DNA of 41,374 nt from Oehlia diaphana. Lineage: Eukaryota > Glomeromycota > Glomeromycetes > Glomerales > Glomeraceae. Position numbers and translations under genes: made by a program. The DNA is taken from contig QZLH01000113.1 of the NCBI GenBank assembly GCA_003833135.1, forward strand, positions 118,334-159,707. The letters are read 5' to 3'. The notes under the pieces are model-generated. The model was not told where the DNA came from and ran no database searches. It was given only the letters and a program-made list of their open reading frames with translations. Of this stretch, positions 20,257-30,659 are shown one piece after another. The first letter of the stretch is position 1; each line of letters begins with the position of its first letter.

Positions 20257-20644
20257 ACAAATTTTTTTTTTCTTCATAATTACTGTCATTCTATTATTTA
20301 TCGAGTAATTGTCAAAGGAATTGAAAATAAAGTTTAAGGCTAAACAATTTAAAATTCTCAAGTTGAAACGAAACGGCACGATGAAAGGTATATAGAAGTA
20401 ACAAATGAAAATACTCTGATGATCCTTAAATAGTTTGTAGGAATTTGACAAGAGATTTGATGGGATATTGAGGGAAATTTCCAAGATTTATGATTTGGAG
20501 AATTTGAACTAAGAATTTGTAGGATTGTCTTTGCGGCAAATAAACAAATTCCATCAGAGTTCGAAACTTGAACAATACATAAAAATATTTAATTACACCG
20601 CATATATTTAACAATAAAGAACTTTAATAAAATTAATTGTCTTA
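20257..20644. other. KNL1 3' flank, no gene seen
   Basis: AT-rich. It should contain the 3' untranslated region of the kinetochore gene. A 98-codon minus-strand frame across it overlaps the last KNL1 exon and has no features of a real protein. Confidence 0.4.
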
Positions 20645-21276
20645 AGATTTCAATTCAATATATAGACGTAATACTATTGAAATTGATCTTCCAAGTAAAA
20701 AAAATAACTTTGTATGTCAAGACTCAAGAGCTTGCAGCAGATGGAACGTTAAGTTCGTGATTACACTCTTTGTACATCTTTGCACGAAATTACGCTGCAT
20801 TTTCAGTAAAATTAGGAGAATCCGATAGTAAAATATTGCAAACCACCATGGAAACGTTTGCATATACATGTGGTCCGCCTATTGTTCCAGAAAATCCTTT
20901 ATATAATAAGGTGTTTGTTAGGATAAATTTGACTTGTGATTCACCAATTGAGCAAACATATTATTCATGTAGAATTGAATATTCACAAGTTTGTTACTAT
21001 TGTGACGAAGAGGATAATCTTATCAACCCATCACAAGAAGTTTTATCCAACCGCAATTACATAGATTCCAAAACCCTGAGCCAAAATATCCGAAAAGGTG
21101 TAGGAGCTTAATAAGAGCAAGAGAGCAACTGCAAGGAGCATAAGCTCTAAACAGAGCAACATGAGAACAAGATTCTTACGATTTACTATGAAACCCATCA
21201 ATCCTATCAGGTACAAACGATTTAGAACAGTATATCCTTTATGCGAGGTTTGTCAACTTCAAATGAGAAAAAAGCA
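20645..21276 (+). pseudogene. Cys-rich gene, frameshifted, unknown function
   Basis: A coding-like stretch reads ELAADGTLSS before a stop at 20759, then the 113-codon frame at 20770-21111: ARNYAAFSVKLGESDSKILQ, TCGPPIVPENPLYNKVFV, and CRIEYSQVCYYCDEEDN. After 21100 the frame changes by one (SKRATARSISSKQSNMRTRF) and finishes with RFRTVYPLCEVCQLQMRKKQ at 21276. Two Cys pairs (CYYC, CEVC) could bind zinc. A phrase containing GAGCA is repeated four times at 21109-21160, next to the frame change, and may be the cause. No family is recognised. Confidence 0.45.
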
Positions 21277-22660
21277 ACGTGTATAATTGAAAATAACACT
21301 AAAATATAAAAATAAAGAATAGTTACTTTTTAAAATAAAAATTCCCTCTTAATTTAAAATTTTTTAATATTATAAAATAAATTAATATAATAAATACTCA
21401 ATAATTGTTCCAATAACATTTGATGAAAAAGGTCCTTTGAATACACAATCGTCAATACTAAGAAGGCTTCCATCACGTTTCATGATGCTTGCTTTAGCAA
21501 GAGCCCTACGGTTCTTTGTCCTTTTTTAGCTATTCTTTTCATTCCCCTATCTTACAACTCCAATTTTATTACCACCTTGTGGCTCCCTAACTACTACCTT
21601 AACTAACTAAAATAATAGAATAAGACCTGAGATGGAGTCCCCAATCGATACCCAACTTAGATTACAACTAATAAAAACCTTGGCCCCAGTGGGGAGCTTC
21701 CTATGACATTCTGCAACAGATCTTAAAAATTTAAATTACCCAATGTAACTTCTTTAACTATTGGCCAAAATTCATATATATCATTTGAATGAATACTAGA
21801 CCTGAGCTCATCGAATAAATATCGATACCACTCAACCTTCAGACGCGTTAATCCATCAACAGCTTGAAAGGTACGATATTCAATATTTAATAACTAAATA
21901 TCAAAACATATAGCAGAGAACTAATTAGTTACCAGGTTGTCTGCTACCAGCCAAAAGGAACGTCGATTAGTGCTAACCTGTTAATAAGTAAATAAAATTT
22001 TTTTTATTACAAATTATTAAAATCATAAATAACATCAAATTGATTCTTACCGCAAAATATCTATGTACGGAAACAAGAAAAGGCATATCAATGGGAAGAG
22101 GTAAAAAGTAAAATAATTATTATTCAAGAGAACAGCCAGGCCAACATTAGGATAAATTAATCTCCTATATATTTACAGAAGTTCTTATGAAAATATGCTT
22201 TGGCTTTGAGTAAATCATCAAGATATAACATAAGCTAATTTCTTTAGGATATCCTTTTTGTTGTTGAGAAAATATGCGACATAAGATGTTTCTAGTTGAT
22301 TGTGATTATCAAGTTCTTTTGACTTAAGTGATTTCTTCATTGGTATAATTTTTTTCAACTATTGAACGACGTTGATCATCAACATTCTCTAACTGAATGG
22401 TGTAAAATAATTCAGGTTAAGTAACGCCTTCTTTCAATTCATAGAAATGAATACATTCGAAATAAATAACTAAAAATAAAAGAAGCTGCATACCATTAAT
22501 TACTTTCAGTCCTATATTGGATTGGAATTCCGATTACGAAATTAGAGTCTGTGATTGTAAATCTTTGCATTTACCTATTATCTGTTATGAGAGAGAAAAA
22601 ATTATTAATAATGTGCAAATTTTTATTTAATGGTAAAGAAGACATAGCTAATTCCTCATT
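21277..22660. other. Intergenic, no convincing gene
   Basis: AT-rich with short coding-like islands only; for example the minus strand at 21425-21490 reads SIMKRDGSLLSIDDCVFKG before running into AT-rich DNA. A GC-richer hairpin (TTGGCCCCAGTGGGGAGC) lies near 21681-21698. Neither is enough to call a feature. Confidence 0.35.
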
Positions 22661-22729
22661 TAGAATTAGCAAACTTTACCAATAACAAAGTTAGGATGTC
22701 TGCTTGAGTTGGTTATCAAGTGAACAAGT

Positions 22730-22830
22730 AAACAAGTAAAGAAAAAATAAAAAAAAAAGAAAGAAAATAAAAAAGAAAGAAAAAAGAAAAAGAAATAAAA
22801 AGGAAGAAGAAATAAAAAAGAAATAAAAAA
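22730..22830. repeat. A/G-only low-complexity tract
   Basis: About 100 bp of A-rich polypurine (AAAGAAAGAAAATAAAAAAG type). The antisense frame here is only Phe/Leu/Ser and is not a gene. It directly precedes the hairpin repeats at 22851. Confidence 0.8.
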
Positions 22831-22850
22831 AACAGCTCTTAAGTCAACCT

Positions 22851-23035
22851 TGTGAACTCCCCGGCTCAAATGAGCAATCCGTTCTAGATTTTCTTAGGAG
22901 TTATTCACTAAAAAGAATTACCCTTCACCCCTTCACCAACCCAAGCAAACAAATCCAAGTATTCTCCTAAGTAAAATTTGTGAACTCCCCGGCTCATGAG
23001 CTATCCGTTCTAATTTTACTTAGGAGCTACTCACT
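22851..23035. repeat. Two copies of a hairpin-forming 58-bp motif
   Basis: 22851-22909 and 22979-23035 share TGTGAACTCCCCGGCTC, ATCCGTTCTA, CTTAGGAG and TTCACT/CTCACT. In copy 2 the flank CTCCTAAGTAAAATT (22964-22978) is the exact inverse of 23012-23026, a 15-bp stem with a 33-bp loop that contains the palindrome GCTCATGAGC. Copy 1 has a weaker version of the same stem (CTCTTAAG against CTTAGGAG). This could be a small transposon, a structured RNA or a regulatory site. Confidence 0.7.
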
Positions 23036-23039
23036 TTGC

Positions 23040-24398
23040 AAAATAAAAAAACACACCTCTTTTAAAGACTTATAAGCCACTTTGCTCTCATCTAGAAAAT
23101 CGGTAATGCTCCATTCAAAAAGCTTTTGTCTGTTGTCTGGTAAAGAATTTATAGAGGGTTTTTCTTTACTGTAGTATTTTTTAGCGTGTTTTTTTAGAGA
23201 AGGCTGATGGTATATAGTTCATGTTGAGGGTATATATCTGATATTTGTCGCGACTCAACATGACTAATATTGATCGTCGCTCATGTGATTCTACTTTAGG
23301 TATTTTTTACATAACAGATAACTACATTCGATGAACTTTATATAAAATTATCTGCCTAATCAGAAATCATGTTAAAAATTGGTAAACTTTTTTGATTATT
23401 ATTGGTTAATCAAATATCCGACTAAATTTTTACACATTATAAAATTAATATTATAAGGAAACATTTACTAAATGTTCAGGTCAGGTTCGTAATTAATCTA
23501 TTTTCACAGTTTTAAAATTAGTGTTTTTTTATAAAGTTTATCGGATTTCGTTCTTTGAATTTTATTTTTATAAGGAATCTTTTAACATATTATTATGGAA
23601 TATTTTACGATAAACCTATTATTTATTTAACACTAAGAACGCCTAATGACATGGTCCTTGATATGATAGACCCTCATTTATATGATTAATGTTTGAAAGA
23701 AACATAATCTTTGGATATCAGGCCATGCAAGTAATAAGGTACCAGAGTCAGGCAAAAGTTTATGATTTCTATAACATCAAATGAAATTGATTTCAATTTC
23801 ATTTTTAAAGAATATTTAGAAATAAATATTTTGATAGCTAAAAACGATTATTTGAGCTAACAAATAATATATTTAATTTGAATACTATTCAAATAAAATA
23901 TGTTATGAATTTAATTGACTGAAAATTCGTGATCAGCCGGTTTTATATATCCATAGGGGAATTGATTTTTAATTAAAAAAATGATAATTGAGTATATAAA
24001 AAGTGGGTAACGTAGATTGTTAACTTGCGATACTATAATTTGTGTACTCGTTATTATATATTTTATTAGTTATGACATGAATTTTTTACATACGCCCACG
24101 TGATTGTTGGAAATTTTCGTTCAAAAAATTTCCTAAACGGAGCACGAATACGGGAACACCACATTCATCACTATAACTATAATACAAATTGGTTATTGCA
24201 TTCGCTACCTCAGGAATTAAACAATATTTGTGGCTAATTTTAACCACTTTTAGGATTGTAACTAGTTTAGTGTTTTAATGATTTATAGCGGATTTAAAGA
24301 ATTACACCGATTCTTTATCAACTTATATCAATGAATATTACAATTCAAATTTATACAGGTTCAGAACTAATATAGACGAAAAACTTTATTATTTTTTT
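23040..24398. other. Intergenic, no gene seen
   Basis: AT-rich. The block 24096-24140 (CCACGTGATT, GGAAATTTTCG) has CACGTG and GGAAATTTTC motifs resembling those near 7386 and could be promoter sequence. No exon structure is recognised. Confidence 0.4.
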
Positions 24399-24880
24399 TC
24401 AAGCATAATAAATGAAGAAATGAATACCAAAGTTAGTTACTAAAGGTAACGCATTTTCTAGAAGGACAACTTCATTGCTCCATAACATTACCGGGACCCC
24501 ACCATCCATACTATTCAATGATTGTTGATTGTCATCATAAGATGGAGGCTGAACAGATGAAGTTGTCGTGTTATTTCCTGGATTTCCTGCATCTCCATCT
24601 TCGTTACAAGGTAAAGGTGGAGCCGGAGATAGACGAGATGGTGATTCCGAATGTATACGATTTCTTTGATTGCTTCAGCTCTGACTTCTTCGGCTAGATT
24701 ATCTAGTCCCAAAGGGACCTCTTTGGCCTAGTACCAACCACCTCAATGGAGGGTGCAGGTGAAACAATTCCTCTATCTCGCCTACGATTAGAAATATTCA
24801 TATTTCGAATCCTATCAAAAGCATCTTCAGGTTTTTCCCAAAAGTGAGTGTGGAACTTCTCAAATATCTAGCACCTGTTC
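24399..24880 (-). pseudogene. Broken gene with Pro/Ser/Asn-rich C-terminus
   Basis: Three minus-strand frames join in order. First HTHFWEKPEDAFDRIRNMNI, SNRRRDRGIVSPAPSIEVVG and TRPKRSLWD, then a stop. Next NLAEEVRAEAIKEI, one frame over. Then SESPSRLSPAPPLPCNEDGD, NTTTSSVQPPSYDDNQQSLN, and VMLWSNEVVLLENAL to a stop at 24399. The low-complexity Pro/Ser/Asn tail suggests a disordered region. Two frame changes in about 60 bp make it a pseudogene unless the reading is wrong. The family is not recognised. Confidence 0.45.
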
Positions 24881-25480
24881 GACTCCTTCTAGTTGATTGA
24901 CTTCCATTCATATATTCACACATCGCCTAGTCACCAGAGGTAATGTGGAGTGAGATTTAGGATTCGCCTGTGCTTAAGTAGTCTATTAACACTTACACTT
25001 ACATTATAATCCCCGAACAAGATTCTTGAATTTTTCTATGCAATGATGTCCCAGGAAATTAGAACTAAGCTCTTTATTAATTCTAGTCGCAATACTTTTC
25101 CCAAATTATGATATTCTTCGTTCCTATTTCCACGCTTGTTGATCCAAGCTAGAGTGGTAATCAGACTGTAGAGTGGTAGTCTAAGTGGTATATCACTCAT
25201 TAAAAATAAATAAAAAAATTATTTAATATATTTAACCAATTTTTTAATTAAAAAATAATTATAAAATAAAAATAAATAAAAAAAAAGATTTACTAATACT
25301 TTAATAATTAAAGAATTTTAATGAAATTTATTTATAATAAAAAATTTATTAAATAATTACTTTTTTAAGTTTAATAAAATAAACAAATCTAAAGATATCA
25401 AATATAAAAATATTGAAAATATTAGGTTCGGCTAAGTTAGATTGACAGTTTGATACAGTATATTCTAACTTTCCATATGA
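24881..25480. other. AT-rich spacer, 3' flank of the membrane gene
   Basis: 25200-25420 is almost pure A/T. No gene is seen. Confidence 0.4.
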
Positions 25481-26683
25481 TTAGGGATAAGGTATTTTAT
25501 TTATTCTATTAATGATCTCATTAATTTCTATATATTCTAATCTTGCAATATCATCAGCAGAAAAACTTTCGATATAATCTATCTTTTCTATACCAATTCC
25601 ATCAAAAAGCGTATAAACCTTGTTTGCCTTTTTAATTTCATTATGTAAATTATTACCAGGTATGTATCTTCCAAGAATAAATTCATGAGGTGTTGTACCT
25701 GTACTCTGATAAATCCTTTTCTCTTCAAGGAATTTTCCATATTTATAATAATATAAGATATTTGCTTTATTACAAATTGATTTATCTTCTTCATATTCAA
25801 TATATTTATCGCTTTTTTTTGTAATCTCATTAATTATTTTAGTTATTGGTTTAATTATAGGACGGGATAAATATGGCGTGTACCAATATTGACCCCTATC
25901 TACTTTCTTTAATTCCTTTTCTATACCCTCAGTATCATCAAAAGCGAAAAGAACAACACAACCCCAGCCCCTTTTTTTGTTACTAGGTTTAGCTTCTAAT
26001 ATAGAAAAAAATCTCATGATCAATAACAAATTGATGTTAAATGCGATCTTAACATAAATTACATTTGAAGGTATTATTACCAAATAAACTATACTTGAAA
26101 AACATGAACTAAATATATGTAGTGCAAATATAATATTACCAAAAACCGGAAACTCATGTCTATTAGAATACAAGATATGAGGTAATATTAATACCAATAT
26201 GAGGAAGGCGAGTATTATTCCAAATACAACTATCGCATTAGGTGCTTTGAATGCAATATTTCTCAATTCTCCAATATTTTCCAAACAAATTACGGGTAGA
26301 AAACGAGTACTAGTTTCTAAGGTAGCAAGGTATAAGGTTATTATACAATGTGTCAATGATTTGTATTTGAAATATCGGTTTTTTTTTTTAAACCATATGA
26401 AGATAATATAATGTGAAATGAAAGTAATAGATAAGAAAATACAATAAATACAAGTAAATATAAAGTATTTTTTGGTAAATTGATTGTAAGTTATCTTATT
26501 GAACGCATAAAAAAGTGGTATAAGAGGCTCCACAAAAAGGATAACGAGATCTTCAATTTTAGATTTTAATGTTGCACTTAAAAGTGGTTCGAAAGATGTT
26601 GAATAAAGAATTGGTATTATACCATTGAAAAAAGTATCAAAGGCAGTAGAAGTTGGAACATCCATCTGATTATATTTTTCCAT
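25481..26683 (-). CDS. Multi-pass membrane protein, unknown family, paralogue 1
   Basis: An intact 400-codon single exon. The N-terminal 230 residues hold five or six hydrophobic segments (roughly 45-62, 72-98, 110-133, 149-171, 182-204, 207-227), followed by a soluble C-terminal half of about 170 residues with GCVVLFAFDD, KSICNKANILYYYKYGK, EFILGRYIPGNNLHNEIKKA and a final DDIARLEYIEINEIINRI. The ATG at 26683 is preceded by a T/A-rich leader (on the coding strand, AAAAAAGAAAGTTAAAATGG). It is paralogous over its full length to the gene at 27963-29321. No known domain is recognised, so its role cannot be named; the plan fits a plasma or internal membrane protein with a cytoplasmic tail. Confidence 0.8.
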   Translation of the reverse strand: MEKYNQMDVPTSTAFDTFFNGIIPILYSTSFEPLLSATLKSKIEDLVILFVEPLIPLFYAFNKITYNQFTKKYFIFTCIYCIFLSITFISHYIIFIWFKKKNRYFKYKSLTHCIITLYLATLETSTRFLPVICLENIGELRNIAFKAPNAIVVFGIILAFLILVLILPHILYSNRHEFPVFGNIIFALHIFSSCFSSIVYLVIIPSNVIYVKIAFNINLLLIMRFFSILEAKPSNKKRGWGCVVLFAFDDTEGIEKELKKVDRGQYWYTPYLSRPIIKPITKIINEITKKSDKYIEYEEDKSICNKANILYYYKYGKFLEEKRIYQSTGTTPHEFILGRYIPGNNLHNEIKKANKVYTLFDGIGIEKIDYIESFSADDIARLEYIEINEIINRINKIPYP

Positions 26684-27962
26684 TTTAACTTTCTTTTTTG
26701 ACTATGAAGTGAAAAAAAGGAATAAGAAGAAAAGAAAGAAGAAAAGAAAATGTTGAAATATTAAAAATTACGCGAACGTAACAAAAAAATATAATAAAAA
26801 TTTATGCAGATCATGAAAACAAATTTGTGCAATAAAATAATAAAATACGGTCATCAGGCTAAAATTCATATGAGTAATAAAAATTATACTTTATTTTAAT
26901 ATTATTTTCCCATTTGGGAATAATTCATTAGCTATTTGTAAACTTCAAAAGAATATTTTTGAAATTAATATCAATGACTAATATTTCAATTTCGTTTTTG
27001 AAGGAGGAAAAATTTTTGTCCTCTCTTCCAATAATCGATTCATTCATAAAAGAAAAAGGGGCTTAGTTTCATGCAAAAAAAAATATACAATTAATATGCG
27101 TTATTTTAATATTAATAGTTCATGTCAGATCACAGCCTTGATAAAAATATAATTTACAACGATGCATGATTATGCATGATAATTTCAATGAATACCAATT
27201 TGGATTTAGATTTCTTTAATAAAGCGACATCTGTAATCGTGTATTCTATTTTCGGGAGTTTGTTTTTAAATTGTTCCGAATATGATCCGAATATGAATAA
27301 GATAAATTAATAATATTATTTAATTTCCAAGTTTAAATATATGCATCTTATTAAGAGCAGTTAAATAGGTAAAAACTATTTTTATTCGCTTTTCCTGAAA
27401 GTTGGCCCGCATGTTTGAAGTTTAATTTTGACTGGCATACAAGGGTTATTTATTCGCCGAAACTCCGAAATTACCATTATCGCGCTTCGGGCAAAGCATT
27501 CCGAAATGTTTCAAACAATGCATTCTCGAAAATGGCTCCAAAATAATTTTCTTTCAAAAATTGGTTTATAATTTTAAATATTTTCAGTTATAATTATAAA
27601 ATTATATTATAATGTAATTCAATAATTAATGAATAACGATAAGTATATTATAATCCCAACTAAGAAAGTGTTAGCGAGTTAAAGTAATACATATCAAAAG
27701 CCTTGGTATCTGGTATTTTCCGTATTTTACACACTTCTCACATAACGTGTCAAATAGAATTTTTTATTATTATCAACTAATATATCGTCACCCTATTTAT
27801 CAAATGACTGAATGGTTGAATTTGTAAAACACTAAATTTCATATCAATTTAACCTGATATCTTAACATCATTACATAATAAAACGAAAAAAATTTATGTA
27901 TTTTATGTTTATAAAGAAATTTATTTTTTTTAAAAAAATGTACATATATTTTTTAATACGAA
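26684..27962. other. Duplicated upstream region of paralogue 1
   Basis: No gene is seen. About 26760-27470 aligns by eye with about 29400-30080 upstream of paralogue 2: shared AAATTTGTGCA, GGGAATAATTCATTA/AGAATAATTCATTAC, TTACAACGA...CATGAT/CATGTAT, ATTCTATTTT.GG/TAAGTTTGTTT, and TTCGCCGAAA. The promoter was therefore copied with the gene. 27475-27530 is GC-richer (CGCGCTTCGGGCAAAGCATT). Confidence 0.6.
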
Positions 27963-29321
27963 CTAAGGTTTTACTTTCAAACTTTTAATGATCTTATTAA
28001 TTTCTTCATCTTCTAATCTTGCGATATCAGTAGCTGAAAGACTTTTGACATTATTAATATTTTGGGTGCCAATTCCGTTGAAAAGTTTATAAACTTTGTT
28101 CGCTTTTTTGATTTCATTATGTAAAATGATACCGGGTATGTATGTATCTAGAACGAATTCATGATCTTGAGCAGTAGAATTTCCAGTTGATGATGTACTT
28201 CCAATTCTTTGAGTGGATGAAACGGATGATGTACTTCCAATACTCTGAGCGGATGACGTACTTCCAATACTCTGAGGGGATGATGTACTTCCAATACTCT
28301 GAATGGATGATGCACTTCCAATACTCTGAATGGTATTTTGAAAACGTTTCTTACTCCTTTTCTTTTCAAGAGCTTCTCCATATTTATAATAATATAAAAT
28401 ATTTGCTCTATTACAAATTAATCTATCTTCATAATATTCTTGATCTTTATCTCTTTTTAATATTCTTTTCTTAATCTCATCAATTATTGGTTTAATCATA
28501 CGATGTGATAAAAATATCTCGTACCAATATTTATCCGTGTTCTCATTTTTTAATTCCTTCTCTATACTCTTAATATCATCGAAAGCGAAAAGGATAATAC
28601 AGCCTAAACCCCTATTTTTGTTTCTAGGTTTATCATTACATATGGTAAAAAATCTCATTATCAATAATAAATTGATGTTAAATGCGATTTTAACGTAAAT
28701 TACATTTGAAGGTACAATTACTAAATAAACTATACTAATGTAAAATGAACTAAAAGTATATATTGAATATATGATATTACCAACAATTGGAAAATCTCTT
28801 CTATTCTTATACAAGATATGAGGTAATAATAATACGAACGCGAAAAAACCGAATATAATTCCGAGTATAGCTACTCCATTGAGTAACTCTGTAATAGAAC
28901 CAGTTTTCCTAAGATCTTCTAAACACATCATAGGAACAAAACGAGCACAATATTCTATTATACCAAAGTATACAAATAAAATACAATGTTTCAATGATTT
29001 GTATCCGAAATATCGGTTTGTTTTTTTTATCCATGCGAGAATGCTATAATATATAATGGCTGAAACAATTCTAAAGGTACTATAAACACAAATAAATATA
29101 ATATGTCTCTTGTCAAATTCATTGTAAGTGATTTTGTTGAACGCGTAGAAAAGCGGTATAAGAGGTTCCACAAAAAAGAAAACGAAATCTTCAATTTTAG
29201 ATTTTAATGTTGTACTTAAAAGTGGTTCGAAATATACCGAATAACCGATTGGTATTATACCACTGAAAAAGATATCAAAGGCAGCAGAAGTTGGATCATC
29301 CATTTGATCGTAATTTGCCAT
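27963..29321 (-). CDS. Multi-pass membrane protein, unknown family, paralogue 2
   Basis: An intact 452-codon single exon, alignable along its length with paralogue 1: YNEFDKRHIIF against YNQFTKKYFIF, YLVIVPSNVIYVKIAFNINL nearly identical, GCIILFAFDD, ICNRANILYYYKYGE, IPGIILHNEIKKANKVYKLF. It has the same five to six membrane segments in the first 235 residues. The extra length comes from a Ser/Gly-rich insert in the C-terminal half made of repeats of QSIGSTSS plus one residue (28193-28330). The conserved frame in both copies, with a repeat that is a multiple of three, argues that both are functional genes. Function unknown. Confidence 0.8.
   Translation of the reverse strand: MANYDQMDDPTSAAFDIFFSGIIPIGYSVYFEPLLSTTLKSKIEDFVFFFVEPLIPLFYAFNKITYNEFDKRHIIFICVYSTFRIVSAIIYYSILAWIKKTNRYFGYKSLKHCILFVYFGIIEYCARFVPMMCLEDLRKTGSITELLNGVAILGIIFGFFAFVLLLPHILYKNRRDFPIVGNIIYSIYTFSSFYISIVYLVIVPSNVIYVKIAFNINLLLIMRFFTICNDKPRNKNRGLGCIILFAFDDIKSIEKELKNENTDKYWYEIFLSHRMIKPIIDEIKKRILKRDKDQEYYEDRLICNRANILYYYKYGEALEKKRSKKRFQNTIQSIGSASSIQSIGSTSSPQSIGSTSSAQSIGSTSSVSSTQRIGSTSSTGNSTAQDHEFVLDTYIPGIILHNEIKKANKVYKLFNGIGTQNINNVKSLSATDIARLEDEEINKIIKSLKVKP
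28193..28330 (-). repeat. 27-bp coding minisatellite in paralogue 2
   Basis: About five units of 27 bp, each encoding nine residues around QSIGSTSS(X). Paralogue 1 has only a short TGTTPHE junction at the same place. All frames of both strands stay open across it, which explains the overlapping antisense frames; those are not genes. Confidence 0.85.
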
Positions 29322-30394
29322 TTTTAACTTTTTTTTAAAAAAAAATTTGAAGTAAAAAAAGAATTGAGAAGAAGAAAAGTAAAAGATGAAATATTATATA
29401 CTCGTGCGCAGCAAAAAATTAGCGCAGGTAATGTTAAACGAATTTGTGCAGTAAAGTAAATTATATTTTTTTTTAATAATAATAGAAATGAAATTATGTT
29501 CCTAATTTAGAATAATTCATTACCTAATTGTTAACGTTCAAAAGAAATATTTTTGAGGCCGATTTAATGATTAAGTAATATCTTTGGCATAACGCCATCT
29601 TATTTCTTTTTTTTAAAGCAAATTAAATTTGTGGCTTAGCTTTTAACTTAACAGTTATTATACTTATTCAATTTAGATGAAAAAATTTCAGCCTTTGTTT
29701 CAGATGATTATTTGCATAATGCGTAACTTTTAATAATAATGTTTTGGAACTGAATTCATGAAAATAAAAAATTTCTTTTGGTATTCTTTTTAGATAAATA
29801 TAATTTTTACAACGAAGCAAATCATGTATGACAATTAATGAATGAATACTAATTTGAATATAAACTTCTTTATTAGGTAAATGCATCTTTTTAAGAATTT
29901 GTAATCGATATCTTACTTTGCATTCTATTTTTGTAAGTTTGTTTATAAATCTGCTTCGATTAAAACAATTAATATTATTACGTTTCTATATGCAGTTTAT
30001 TATTAGTAATAAATAGATTTTTATTCGTTAGTTTTTATGTATTGTTCCTGAAAATCTGGTTTGTTCGCCGAAAAATCCTGTTATTATATATTAAAATGGA
30101 AATTTACTTGCGTATCACTTTTATTTTATATTACAGAATAGTATTAGGTACAGGGTAACATTTCTTTCTCAATTTTTCATACAAGAATTTTGCAATATAG
30201 GAATCTTTGCTATTTAGGCATTAAAAGCGTAACGTTAATATATTAGTAGATTTATGTAATGAAAATTATTTACCCCTGCAGACTGTCCCATACTATATAT
30301 ATTTCATAACACTAATTATTTGTTTACTATTATTGATAATTGAAATTTAAATGCATCACGCTTGATCAAAACATTACGTGGAAACCATATCAAT
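29322..30394. other. Upstream region of paralogue 2
   Basis: 29400-30080 is the counterpart of the upstream region of paralogue 1. The rest is AT-rich. A possible TATA-like run (ACTATATATATTTCATA, about 30291-30307) lies about 90 bp before the candidate exon at 30395. Confidence 0.45.
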
Positions 30395-30559
30395 ATGTTT
30401 TTTAATTTATCAACCACGGCGGGTTTATCAAAGGTGGTTCATTTGGAGAAAGAAACCAATTATAAAAAATTAAGGCAAAGAAAAAATGAACAAAATCTCA
30501 ACATACCATCATTAACGTTACAGTCCCCATCGGACTCAAAAATCCTACATTACACAGTG
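30395..30559 (+). CDS. Possible first exon of an unknown gene
   Basis: ATG at 30395 opens MFFNLSTTAGLSKVVHLEKE, NEQNLNIPSLTLQSPSDSKI and ends at a good donor, ACA|GTGAGT (30560). The composition is protein-like, but I could not find a second exon with a matching phase in 30660-31300. It could be a gene fragment or a chance frame. Confidence 0.3.
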
Positions 30560-30659
30560 AGTTCGAGATGCCTTTGTCGCTTCATTCCAATAATCTTTCC
30601 AAGTGATCATCAAACAACATACAGTACATTGTTCAAACATATGACCGTAACAGTTATAT

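Noticed and set aside
22666..22869. Phe-rich minus-strand frame
   Set aside because: It is the translation of an A/G-only low-complexity tract.
22851..23035. CRISPR array
   Set aside because: Only two diverged copies, a eukaryotic context, and the repeat itself forms a large stem-loop.
28148..28474. Overlapping frames on both strands across the paralogue 2 minisatellite
   Set aside because: The 27-bp repeat is a multiple of three, so they are shadows of the real gene.
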